A stretch of 19,361 nucleotides of DNA from an uncultured Prevotellaceae bacterium (GTDB lineage Bacteria > Bacteroidota > Bacteroidia > Bacteroidales > Bacteroidaceae): contig CALFJG010000004.1 in the NCBI GenBank assembly GCA_937877625.1, positions 1 through 19,361 on the forward strand, in the 5' to 3' direction. The notes beneath the pieces were generated by a model. That model was not told the DNA's origin. It worked only from the letters and a program-made list of their open reading frames with translations, and did not search any database. This document shows positions 1-7,553 of the stretch, piece after piece. Positions within the stretch are counted from its first letter, which is position 1, and every line of letters begins with the position of its first letter. Position numbers and translations under genes: made by a program.

Positions 1-2972
1 TCGCAGTAAAAGAATTTGTGCACGTGCTGATGGAATACAGCGAGAGTGCGCTTGATGAGGCGATGGTTGTGGCCTACGGCACCACCACGCGCAACACCTT
101 CACGGGTTCGGCTTCCGTTGTGAAAGCAGAGGAAATCGGCAAGGTGCAGGTGAGCAACCCCGTTGAGGCACTCAACGGTAAGGTGGCTGGCGTGCAGTTC
201 CGCTCATCGTCCAACCAGCCCGGTACGGGTAACCCCACAATTCTTGTACGTGGTCTCACGTCAATAAGTGCAGGCAATACACCTCTCATCGTACTTGATG
301 GCACACCTTTCGACGGCGACTTAAACCTTATCACCAATCAGGACATTGAGAGTATGACGGTGCTGAAAGACGCTGCTTCTACAGCCCTCTATGGCGCTCG
401 CGCTGCCAATGGTGTAATCCTCATTCAGACCAAGCGCGGCAAGAATACCGATGGTCACACTACGGTGACGGTAGATGCCAAGTGGGGAAGCAACAGCCGT
501 GCTCTTCCCGACTACAACTACATTACCGACCCCGCAAAGTACTATGAGGTGTTCTACGCTGCCCTGCGCAACTTTGCCACCGATAACGGCCAGACCGATG
601 CTGCTGCACACACCTGGGCACTCAACAATCTCATCACAGGTACGCGCGGTTTGGGCTACAACGTTTATACCGTCCCCGTTGGTCAGTCGCTCATCGGTAT
701 CAATGGTAAACTCAACCCCAATGCCACGCTCGGTCGCGTAGATGGCGACTATCTCTTGATGCCCGACGACTGGAGCGACCTTATCTATAACAATGGTTTG
801 CGCCAGGAGTACACCATCACCGCCAGTGGTAACAGCGGAGCAGGCAGTTTCTATGCCAGTGTGAACTATCTCAACAACGAGGGTATCACCATCGCCAGCC
901 GCTTTGAGCGCCTCACCAGCCGTTTGAAAGCCGAGTATCAGGTAAAAGACTGGTTGCGGTTGAGTGGAAATATGATGTACGCTCACTATCGCAACAACTA
1001 CCTCGACAACAATGGTGAGAGTGCCTACAGTGGCAACCTCTTCAGCTACACGATTGTAGCTCCTATCTATCCCGCCTTTATTCGTGACGTGAATGGCAAC
1101 ACCATCTACGACCCCACGAGTCGCTCGTTGCTCTACGACTACGGCGATGCTTCGATAGTTAGTTATTACCGTCCGTACCTCTCACAGGCAAATCCCCTCT
1201 CGCAGGTGCAACTCGACCGTAACTACAGCGAGGGCAACACTATGCGTGCCGAGGGCGTGGCTGAAATATCTTTCTTGACAGACTTCAAGTTCACCTCGCG
1301 CAACACCGTATTTGTTGATGAAACACGCTTCCACAACACCACCAACCCTTGGTTCGGTCAGTATTCAAGTAGCAATGGTAATGTGTATGTGGAACACGAC
1401 CGTCAGTTCAGCACCAGCTTCCAGCAGTTGCTCAACTGGGGTCACGTGTTCAATCGTCACAGCGTAGCCGCTATGGTGGGTCACGAATACTCTCGCTCGC
1501 GTTCTTATGAACTCTGGGGACAGCGCCACAATCAGTGGGATCCTACCATCGACGAGCTGGCGAGTGCTGTGATTAGCGACAACACCTCTTCCGCCCGCTC
1601 CGACTACAACAGTGAGCGTTGGCTCGGACGTGTGGAATACAACTGGGCTGAGCGTTACTTCGGTGCCGTGGCCCTGAGCCGTGAGGCTTCCAGCAACTTC
1701 CACCCCGACCACCGCTGGGGTACCTTCTATGCTTTCTCTGCCGCTTGGCGTATCAGCCAAGAACCCTGGTTCAAGCTCAGCTGGGTGGACGACTTGAAGC
1801 TCAAGATGTCCTACGGTGAGAATGGTAACGACCGCATTGGCTCGTACAACTACGTAAACACCTATGCCCCGCAGAATGCAGATGGTACGGCCTCACTCGT
1901 GCCAAATACGATGGGTAACGAAAATGTGACGTGGGAGACGGTGGGCAACTTCAACGTTGGTATCGACTTCTCGCTCTTCAAAGGCCGCCTAAGCGGTAGC
2001 ATGGAGTTCTTTAGCCGTAAGACCTCCGATATGCTCTACTTCTTCAACCTCGCGCCTTCCTACGGCTGGAGCGGATACTACACCAACGTGGGTGATATGC
2101 GCAACAGCGGTTTCGAGCTCGAACTCGTCGGACAAATCATCCGCACGAAAGACTTTGTTTGGAGCGCAAACTTCAACCTCACCACATTTAAGAACAAGGT
2201 ACTCCGCTTGGATGAACAGCAGAAGACTAAAGAGGTTGACGGACACATGGGCTTTGAGAGTGGTAACAAGTTTATCGGTGAAGGCCTGAGCTACTATACG
2301 TTCTACCTCAAGAAATATGCCGGTGTGGACGAACTTGGTCGGTCTATGTGGTATAAAAATAGCGAGGATGAGGAGGGCAACACCACACTTGAGACCACAA
2401 CGACGTTTACCGAAGCCGACTACTATCTCTGCGGTACCGCACTGCCTAAGGTTTATGGTGGTTTTGGCACCAGCCTTGAATGGAAAGGCTTTGACTTCAG
2501 CGTGGACTTTGCCTATCAGATTGGTGGTAAGGTTTACGACAGCGACTATGCCTCCGCAATGGGTGTGAACTCAGCAACCCGTGGCCGTCAGCTGCATGCC
2601 GACCTACTTAAAGGCTATTCCATCACCGCTTTCGAATACGACGATGATGACAATGTTACCAACCCCTGGACGGCAAGCATTCCTCGTCTGATATACGAGA
2701 GCACCGCTACGCAAAACGGAGCAAGCGATCGGTGGCTCACCAGTGCCTCCTACCTCTCTTTGCAAAATATCACGCTCGGCTACACCCTGCCGCAGAGCAT
2801 CACCAGCCGTGTCGGTATCAGCAAACTCCGTGTTTACTGCACCGCCGACAACGTGTGGCTCTGGAGCAAACGCCAAGGTCTCGACCCGCGTATGTCCTTT
2901 TCCGGTGCTGCCAGCAACCAGTACTACTCGCCCATCCGCACCATCAGCGGAGGTCTGACTGTAACGTTCTGA
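1..2972 (+). CDS. SusC/RagA-family TonB-dependent outer-membrane transporter (5' truncated)
   Basis: The reading frame is open through the left edge (first whole codon at nt 3), so the gene starts outside the window and the GTG at 18 is not its start. About 989 residues are visible. SusC proteins are usually 1000-1100 aa, so the signal peptide and carboxypeptidase-like N-terminal domain are missing. Near the visible N-terminus LDEAMVVAYGTT matches the conserved SusC segment LDEVVVVGYGT that precedes the plug domain. The plug follows, with VRGLTSISAGNTPLIVLDG and a DAASTALYGARAANGVILIQTKRG-like stretch (split here as DAASTALYGARAANG and VILIQTKRG). The rest is rich in aromatic beta strands and ends in GGLTVTF, a terminal Phe typical of outer-membrane barrels. 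It would move a ligand held by the SusD partner across the outer membrane using TonB energy. SusD begins 34 bp downstream. The substrate cannot be read from sequence. Confidence 0.96.
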   Translation, partial: AVKEFVHVLMEYSESALDEAMVVAYGTTTRNTFTGSASVVKAEEIGKVQVSNPVEALNGKVAGVQFRSSSNQPGTGNPTILVRGLTSISAGNTPLIVLDGTPFDGDLNLITNQDIESMTVLKDAASTALYGARAANGVILIQTKRGKNTDGHTTVTVDAKWGSNSRALPDYNYITDPAKYYEVFYAALRNFATDNGQTDAAAHTWALNNLITGTRGLGYNVYTVPVGQSLIGINGKLNPNATLGRVDGDYLLMPDDWSDLIYNNGLRQEYTITASGNSGAGSFYASVNYLNNEGITIASRFERLTSRLKAEYQVKDWLRLSGNMMYAHYRNNYLDNNGESAYSGNLFSYTIVAPIYPAFIRDVNGNTIYDPTSRSLLYDYGDASIVSYYRPYLSQANPLSQVQLDRNYSEGNTMRAEGVAEISFLTDFKFTSRNTVFVDETRFHNTTNPWFGQYSSSNGNVYVEHDRQFSTSFQQLLNWGHVFNRHSVAAMVGHEYSRSRSYELWGQRHNQWDPTIDELASAVISDNTSSARSDYNSERWLGRVEYNWAERYFGAVALSREASSNFHPDHRWGTFYAFSAAWRISQEPWFKLSWVDDLKLKMSYGENGNDRIGSYNYVNTYAPQNADGTASLVPNTMGNENVTWETVGNFNVGIDFSLFKGRLSGSMEFFSRKTSDMLYFFNLAPSYGWSGYYTNVGDMRNSGFELELVGQIIRTKDFVWSANFNLTTFKNKVLRLDEQQKTKEVDGHMGFESGNKFIGEGLSYYTFYLKKYAGVDELGRSMWYKNSEDEEGNTTLETTTTFTEADYYLCGTALPKVYGGFGTSLEWKGFDFSVDFAYQIGGKVYDSDYASAMGVNSATRGRQLHADLLKGYSITAFEYDDDDNVTNPWTASIPRLIYESTATQNGASDRWLTSASYLSLQNITLGYTLPQSITSRVGISKLRVYCTADNVWLWSKRQGLDPRMSFSGAASNQYYSPIRTISGGLTVTF

Positions 2973-3006
2973 TGTCTCACCCGCAGATAATAACGAAACA
3001 GATATT

Positions 3007-4674
3007 ATGAAACTTTTTAAGCAATCGATATTCTTGCTCGCTTTAGGTGCTACGGCACTCACGAGCTGTATTGACGAGGTAACGCCCACCAGCATTGCCA
3101 CACAGGATATGGTGGAGCAGTCGGCCTCCTCGCAGACCGCTATGCTCTATGGCATTCCCTCGGCGATGCTTTCGGTAAACACCGACTATCACTTCGCCTA
3201 TGGCTATAGCAGTATTATGCACATCCGCGACATCCTCACTGCCGATATAGTCAAAGACCAAGCCTCGGGCTATGACAACTATTGGAGTTGGGAGCAGAAT
3301 GCCTATATGGGTCGCGACTACAATCGTGCCAGTTACATCTGGACATACTATTACGACCTCATCAACGCTGCTAACAATGTAATAAGCAGTGTTGACCCCG
3401 AGAACGCCACGGAGGAACAACTTGGCATACTCGGTGCCGCGCTCACTTATCGTGCGCTGGCCTATACCGACCTCGCACAGATGTATGAAGTGAAAGCCAA
3501 CGACATCCTGCCCGAGACCGATGGTAAGATCCTCAACGCCAAGGGCAATGACATTAAGGGCCTCACCGTACCCATTATCACCGATGAGACCACCGAGGAA
3601 GAGAGCCACAACACGCCGCGTGCCACACGCGAGGAGATTTTCCAGTTCATAGAGGCCGACCTGCTCAACGCTGTGGACTACATCCCCGGTCTCACGCTGC
3701 GTGATAAGACGTTCCCTCATCTTGACTGCACCTATGGCGTACTCGCACGCCTCTATCTCTGGCACGGCGATTACGACAAAGCCTACGAGGCTGCTGTGAA
3801 TGCCATCAACAACAGCACACAGTCGGTAATCACCGCCTCGCGCGGTCTGAGCCTCACCAGTGCTTTCAACACTGCCAGCGACTTTATGTGGGCCGGTCAG
3901 TTCTCTAAGGAGAACCGTGCCGTAACCAGCGGTATCATCAACTGGACGAGCCACCTCTCAAACGAGACTTACTTCGGTTATGCCGGCGGTGGTTATGTAT
4001 GGGTTGAGATTGACGCAAGCCTCTACGACAAGATCAGCGACACCGACTGGCGCAAACTATGGTTCAAGGCTCCCGAAGGCTCTATGCTTCAGGGTATGAC
4101 CTCTTTCATTGACGAGGATTGGGGAGAAGAAATGCCCGACTACAGCAGTGTGAAGTTCCGTCCCGGACAGGGCGAGATGGAGGACTATACCGTGGCCGCT
4201 TCTGTGGCATTCCCCGTGATGCGCGTGGAGGAGATGTACTTCATCGCAGCCGAGGCTGCGGCACGCATACAGAGCCCTGCCGCAGGTATGGCCATCCTTA
4301 CCGACTTCATGCAGAGCTATCGTGACGAAAACTATAGCAGCGACGCTTCCAGCCTTGCCGATGTGGTGGAAGAAATCATCCTCCAGAAGCGCATAGAGCT
4401 TTGGGGCGAGGGCCAGATCTTCTACGATATCAAGCGTCTCAATATGCCCGTCACACGCGGCTACCCCGGCACGAACCACGATCCCGACTTCCAGTTCAAT
4501 ACCACCACGTTCCCCGGTTGGATGAACCTTGTTATCCCACGTAATGAAGAGAACAACAACGGAGCCACCATCGATTATGCTACTCCCGACCCCTCCGATA
4601 TGTATTCCATTTGGGGTATGGAGGATGATGAGGATGAGGGCGAAACGCGCCACAAAGTGCTCAAACTTAAATAA
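3007..4674 (+). CDS. SusD/RagB-family nutrient-binding outer-membrane lipoprotein
   Basis: A 555-aa surface lipoprotein that would cap the SusC barrel and bind its ligand. The start gives a lipoprotein signal peptide with lipobox LTSC (Cys21), followed by the acidic residues IDE, consistent with a Bacteroidetes surface-export signal. SusD family features include an N-terminal helical TPR-like region (about 105-160, with LINAANNVISSVD), a second helical stretch (about 240-270), and the C-terminal signature RVEEMYFIAAEAAAR (406-420) followed by IILQKRIELWGEGQIFYDIK (457-476). Length is normal for the family. It lies 34 bp after the SusC gene and 13 bp before the next lipoprotein, so the three genes are probably one transcript. 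The end is unusual: after the typical SusD finish there is a short acidic then basic tail (MEDDEDEGETRHKVLKLK). Family assignment is firm; the ligand is unknown. Confidence 0.95.
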   Translation: MKLFKQSIFLLALGATALTSCIDEVTPTSIATQDMVEQSASSQTAMLYGIPSAMLSVNTDYHFAYGYSSIMHIRDILTADIVKDQASGYDNYWSWEQNAYMGRDYNRASYIWTYYYDLINAANNVISSVDPENATEEQLGILGAALTYRALAYTDLAQMYEVKANDILPETDGKILNAKGNDIKGLTVPIITDETTEEESHNTPRATREEIFQFIEADLLNAVDYIPGLTLRDKTFPHLDCTYGVLARLYLWHGDYDKAYEAAVNAINNSTQSVITASRGLSLTSAFNTASDFMWAGQFSKENRAVTSGIINWTSHLSNETYFGYAGGGYVWVEIDASLYDKISDTDWRKLWFKAPEGSMLQGMTSFIDEDWGEEMPDYSSVKFRPGQGEMEDYTVAASVAFPVMRVEEMYFIAAEAAARIQSPAAGMAILTDFMQSYRDENYSSDASSLADVVEEIILQKRIELWGEGQIFYDIKRLNMPVTRGYPGTNHDPDFQFNTTTFPGWMNLVIPRNEENNNGATIDYATPDPSDMYSIWGMEDDEDEGETRHKVLKLK

Positions 4675-4687
4675 TCTTTAAGCCATT

Positions 4688-5476
4688 ATGAAGAACCTAT
4701 TCAAATACGCCTTTGTGTTCGTAGCGAGTGCCTTAGCTCTGACTGCTTGCACCGACGACTACGAATATGATGCTCCTGCCCCTTACCAAGGATTATATAT
4801 TACAGGCGAGCAGTCGAGTTTCACCTTTACCCCCGCCGATGAAGACCAGTCGTTCAATGTAAAGGTGGTGCGCCCACAGGGTGGGAACGCCGAGACCATC
4901 AGCCTCGAGAGCGACAACGAACTCTTCGACGTACCCGAGAGCATTACATACGAGGCCGGACAGACCGAAGCCGAGTTCACCGTGCATTGCGCCCTCGAAC
5001 CCGGGCAGGCCGAGACACTCAATATCACTCTGCCCGAAGGCTCCTACGACCTCAACTACTTCAGCGGCACGTTCACTATCACCGTCAACTGCGACTATGT
5101 GTGGGAAGAGGCTGGCTCCGCCACGCTCTACTCCGAGTTACTCATTTACGGCTTCGGTATGCAGCCCGTTGAGGATGTTCCTGTATGGCACGCCGTAGGC
5201 ACGCAGATGTACCGCCTCAAGAGTGCTTACCGCAACGGATATGATATTGACTTCTATGTGGACGACGACTACAACGCCGACTATTTGCCCGCCGACCAAG
5301 ACACCGGCTTGACCTATAGCGGTAGCACGTTCCACCTCTATTACTATCCTGCTTATGGTAATACGTTTACCAACGAAGGCAACGTCTTCACGATGAACGT
5401 TTACATTATGAATGCTACGTCCAACTTCGGCACTTGGGACGAGGCGTTCGTGTGGGATGGTTGGCCTGGTGAATAA
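4688..5476 (+). CDS. SusCD-associated surface lipoprotein, beta-sandwich N-terminus
   Basis: A 262-aa lipoprotein with lipobox LTAC (Cys21) followed by TDDYEYD, an acidic stretch that suggests export to the cell surface. Residues about 40-135 show alternating beta strands with FTFTPADEDQSFNVKVVRP, then FDVPESITYEAGQTEAEFTV. This is the pattern of the Ig-like or Calx-beta-like N-terminal domains common in lipoproteins encoded after susD in Bacteroidetes. Residues 136-262 are rich in Tyr, Trp and Asp (for example YDIDFYVDDDYNADYLPAD) and could bind ligand, but I recognise no specific domain. It starts 13 bp after the SusD stop and is followed 15 bp later by a strong terminator, so it is the last gene of the operon. 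The role is inferred from position: an accessory surface binding protein. No glycosidase or peptidase is encoded beside it in the window. Confidence 0.82.
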   Translation: MKNLFKYAFVFVASALALTACTDDYEYDAPAPYQGLYITGEQSSFTFTPADEDQSFNVKVVRPQGGNAETISLESDNELFDVPESITYEAGQTEAEFTVHCALEPGQAETLNITLPEGSYDLNYFSGTFTITVNCDYVWEEAGSATLYSELLIYGFGMQPVEDVPVWHAVGTQMYRLKSAYRNGYDIDFYVDDDYNADYLPADQDTGLTYSGSTFHLYYYPAYGNTFTNEGNVFTMNVYIMNATSNFGTWDEAFVWDGWPGE

Positions 5477-5491
5477 CACCCACCTTAACTT

Positions 5492-5536
5492 AAATAAAGC
5501 GGGGAGTATACAAACGGCGTACTCTCCGCTTTATTT
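5492..5536 (+). terminator. strong rho-independent-type terminator after the SusCD operon
   Basis: Arms 5492-5508 and 5520-5536 pair over 17 positions (16 Watson-Crick plus one G-U) around an 11-nt loop. The right arm ends in TTTATTT and the left begins AAATAAA, so the hairpin has the AT-rich base expected of a terminator and could work on either strand. It begins 15 bp after the last operon stop codon. Confidence 0.9.
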
Positions 5537-5580
5537 CGTATACGCCGAATAGAGACAAGAAAAATAGGCACGCACTGCAG

Positions 5581-5657
5581 GAGCGCAGGCGGCTCGCCTG
5601 CATCATTTTTCACGCGAGGCGCGTGTACTCCCAGATGCAGACGAGCCGCCTGCGCTC
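5581..5657. repeat. GC-rich palindromic intergenic element, copy A
   Basis: Positions 5581-5604 are an inverted copy of 5634-5657 with one mismatch in 24. The 29-nt loop holds a second perfect small hairpin, CACGCG-AGG-CGCGTG (5611-5625). Positions 5594-5635 match 5981-6022 (copy B) at 39 of 42 bases. The arms end in GCGCTCCC, and a CTCCCAG tail recurs at 5629-5634, 5656-5661 and 5671-5676. It resembles REP/BIME-like or small non-autonomous palindromic elements. It encodes nothing convincing; I infer a dispersed repeat family. Confidence 0.8.
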
Positions 5658-5718
5658 CCAGAAGGCTGCACTCCCAGAAAATTGCGCCTCGGTTGCTAAG
5701 AAAAAAATCTATCGGACG

Positions 5719-5886
5719 GATTTTAAACACATTCCGACCGCGTTTAAACGTAGTCCTTTTGATTTTAAAATCAACGCCTTTGATTTTAAAATCAATCCGA
5801 TTGATTTTAAAATCAAAGCACTCGAGTTTAAAATCGGTCGGACTACGTTTAAGCGCGGTCGGATTACGTTTAATCACGGTCGGACT
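5719..5886. repeat. eight-unit 21-bp tandem array with TTTAA cores
   Basis: Units start at 5719, 5740, 5761, 5782, 5803, 5824, 5845 and 5866, exactly 21 bp apart. All eight have TTTAA at unit positions 4-8. Three consecutive units (5761, 5782, 5803) contain the perfect 12-bp palindrome GATTTTAAAATC, and the last three units end in GGTCGGACT or GGTCGGATT. Outer units are more diverged, and a degenerate ninth may start at 5887. A spacing of 21 bp is two turns of B-DNA, so the A/T cores face the same side of the helix. Because 21 is divisible by 3, both strands read as open frames of seven-residue repeats with an FK core; I do not accept these as genes. There are no unique spacers, so it is not CRISPR. 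Function unknown. Confidence 0.85.
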
Positions 5887-5937
5887 TTGTTGTTTATTCA
5901 AGTTACGGAAGTGGTATAAAGAAAGGGCAAGCAGGCA

Positions 5938-6022
5938 CTGGGAGCGCAGGCGGCCCGCCGCATATCGGAGCGCAACCATCTCGCCTGCTTCATTTTTCAC
6001 GCGAGGCGCGTGCGCTCCCAGA
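5938..6022. repeat. GC-rich palindromic intergenic element, copy B
   Basis: The element is bounded by a perfect 11-bp inverted repeat, CTGGGAGCGCA (5938-5948) and TGCGCTCCCAG (6011-6021). Its right half (5981-6022) is a 39/42 copy of 5594-5635, including the inner CACGCGAGGCGCGTG hairpin. With copy A it flanks the 21-bp array. It lies 100 bp upstream of the proposed leuC promoter. Confidence 0.78.
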
Positions 6023-6122
6023 GTTTGCACGTTTTAGCGTAAGCAAAGCCCTTAGAGACTTGATTTATAGGGGCGCACGCAAAACAAGGCTTCGTATCGC
6101 GGCGGCGTTTTACATTTCTTTG

Positions 6123-6131
6123 TACTTTTGT
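6123..6131 (+). promoter_or_regulatory. candidate Bacteroidetes -7 box for the leu operon
   Basis: TACTTTTGT fits the Bacteroidetes -7 consensus TAnnTTTG. It lies 46 bp upstream of the leuC ATG, giving a 5' leader of roughly 40 nt. No clear TTG appears 19-21 bp upstream, so the -33 element is weak. The sequence between 6022 and 6122 shows nothing else I can name. Confidence 0.55.
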
Positions 6132-6176
6132 GCGCGAATGATGAACCCCGTATAGCCATATTTCCTTTTATTTCTG

Positions 6177-7553
6177 ATGCACACGCTTTTTGAAAAGATA
6201 TGGGATGCCCACGTGGTGCAGCACGTGAGCGATGGTCCCGACCAACTCTACATCGACCGCCTCTATTGCCACGAGGTGACGAGCCCACAAGCCTTCGACG
6301 GCTTGCGCCGTCGCGCCATACGTCCGTTGCGCCCCGAGCGCATCACGTGTATGCCCGACCACAACATCCCCACGCTCCATCAGGATCTACCCATCGCCGA
6401 CCCCGTGGGGCGTAAGCAGGTGGAAACACTCAGACGCAACGCCCAGGAGTTTGGCCTTACACACTACGGCCTCTGCGACAAGCGCAGCGGCATAGTACAC
6501 GTTGTAGGCCCTGAGCGCGGGCTCACACAGCCTGGTATGACCATCGTGTGCGGCGACAGCCACACCAGCACACACGGTGCTGTGGGTGCGGTGGCCTTTG
6601 GTATCGGCACGAGCGAGGTGGAGCAGGTGTTGGCGGCGCAGTGTATCTTGCAGGCTAAGCCCAAAACGATGCGCATCACTATCGACGGCACGCTGCGCCG
6701 GGGTGTCACCGCCAAAGACTTAGCACTATATATAATGAGTCGCCTCACCACCAGCGGCGCAACAGGCCACTTCATAGAATACGCCGGCGAGGCGGTGCGC
6801 ACATTAACGATGGAAGGGCGTCTCACGCTCTGCAACCTCTCCATAGAGATGGGTGCTCGTGGCGGTATGATAGCCCCCGACGACGTGACATTTGCTTACC
6901 TCAAAGGCCGCCCCGAAGCCCCGCGCGGCGCGGCGTGGGACAACGCCGTGGCCTACTGGCGTACGCTACGAAGCGACGACGATGCCGTGTTCGACAAAGA
7001 AGTGCGCTTCTCTGCCGACGACATCGCCCCGATGGTCACCTATGGCACAAATCCCGGTATGGGCATCGCCGTGGACGATGTCATCCCGTCGTCCGTCACC
7101 GAGAGCGACGCGAAAGCCCTCCGTTATATGCAGTTCAACGACGGCGAGCCGATGATAGGCAAAGCCGTGGATTATGTGTTCCTCGGTGCTTGCACCAACG
7201 GACGTATAGAAGACTTCCGTGCCTTTGCCTCCATCGTACGCGGGCGGCAGAAAGCCCCTGGCGTGACCGCCTGGCTCGTACCCGGTTCGTGGCAGGTGTG
7301 GCAACAAATCAAAGACGAAGGCATAGAGACGCTGCTCAATGAGGCCGGCTTTCAGGTGCGCCAGCCCGGCTGCTCCGCCTGTCTGGCGATGAACGACGAC
7401 AAGGTGCCCGCCGGCAAACTCTGTGTGAGTACCAGCAACCGCAACTTTGAAGGCCGCCAGGGTGTTGGGGCACGCACCGTGTTGGCCAGCCCCCTCACCG
7501 CTGCCGCCGCTGCCGTAACAGGTGTTATAACCGATCCACGAACGCTCTTATGA
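6177..7553 (+). CDS. leuC: 3-isopropylmalate dehydratase large subunit
   Basis: A 458-aa aconitase-family protein that, with LeuD, isomerises 2-isopropylmalate to 3-isopropylmalate in cytoplasmic leucine synthesis. Length is normal (about 465). Hallmarks are MHTLFEKIWDAHVV at the start, VCGDSHTSTHGAVGA (124-138), FGIGTSEVEQVLA (141-153), and the three [4Fe-4S] ligands: Cys339 in GACTNGR plus Cys399 and Cys402 in GCSACLAMN. The ATG at 6177 gives the canonical N-terminus. A TAnnTTTG box lies just upstream. The stop codon overlaps the start of the next gene as ATGA, so the downstream gene is probably translationally coupled. leuD, which LeuC needs, is 1 kb away because another gene sits between them. 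No sign of damage. Confidence 0.97.
   Translation: MHTLFEKIWDAHVVQHVSDGPDQLYIDRLYCHEVTSPQAFDGLRRRAIRPLRPERITCMPDHNIPTLHQDLPIADPVGRKQVETLRRNAQEFGLTHYGLCDKRSGIVHVVGPERGLTQPGMTIVCGDSHTSTHGAVGAVAFGIGTSEVEQVLAAQCILQAKPKTMRITIDGTLRRGVTAKDLALYIMSRLTTSGATGHFIEYAGEAVRTLTMEGRLTLCNLSIEMGARGGMIAPDDVTFAYLKGRPEAPRGAAWDNAVAYWRTLRSDDDAVFDKEVRFSADDIAPMVTYGTNPGMGIAVDDVIPSSVTESDAKALRYMQFNDGEPMIGKAVDYVFLGACTNGRIEDFRAFASIVRGRQKAPGVTAWLVPGSWQVWQQIKDEGIETLLNEAGFQVRQPGCSACLAMNDDKVPAGKLCVSTSNRNFEGRQGVGARTVLASPLTAAAAAVTGVITDPRTLL

Noticed and set aside
18..2972. GTG at 18 as the start of the SusC-family gene
   Set aside because: The frame is open to the left edge and the signal peptide and N-terminal domain are missing, so the true start is outside the window.
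3043..3954. 303-codon minus-strand open frame inside the SusD gene
   Set aside because: It is antisense to a firmly identified gene, has no recognisable domain, and is explained by the codon pattern of the + strand gene. The same holds for other long antisense frames, such as 321-986 and 14067-14561.
5719..5886. CRISPR array
   Set aside because: Units are contiguous 21-bp repeats with no unique spacers of regular length, and there are no cas genes in the window.
5485..6030. 181-codon open frame on the minus strand across the palindromes and the 21-bp array
   Set aside because: It is made of repeat translations (palindromic elements plus heptads), has no promoter, and crosses a terminator hairpin. 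The opposite strand gives an equally good frame.
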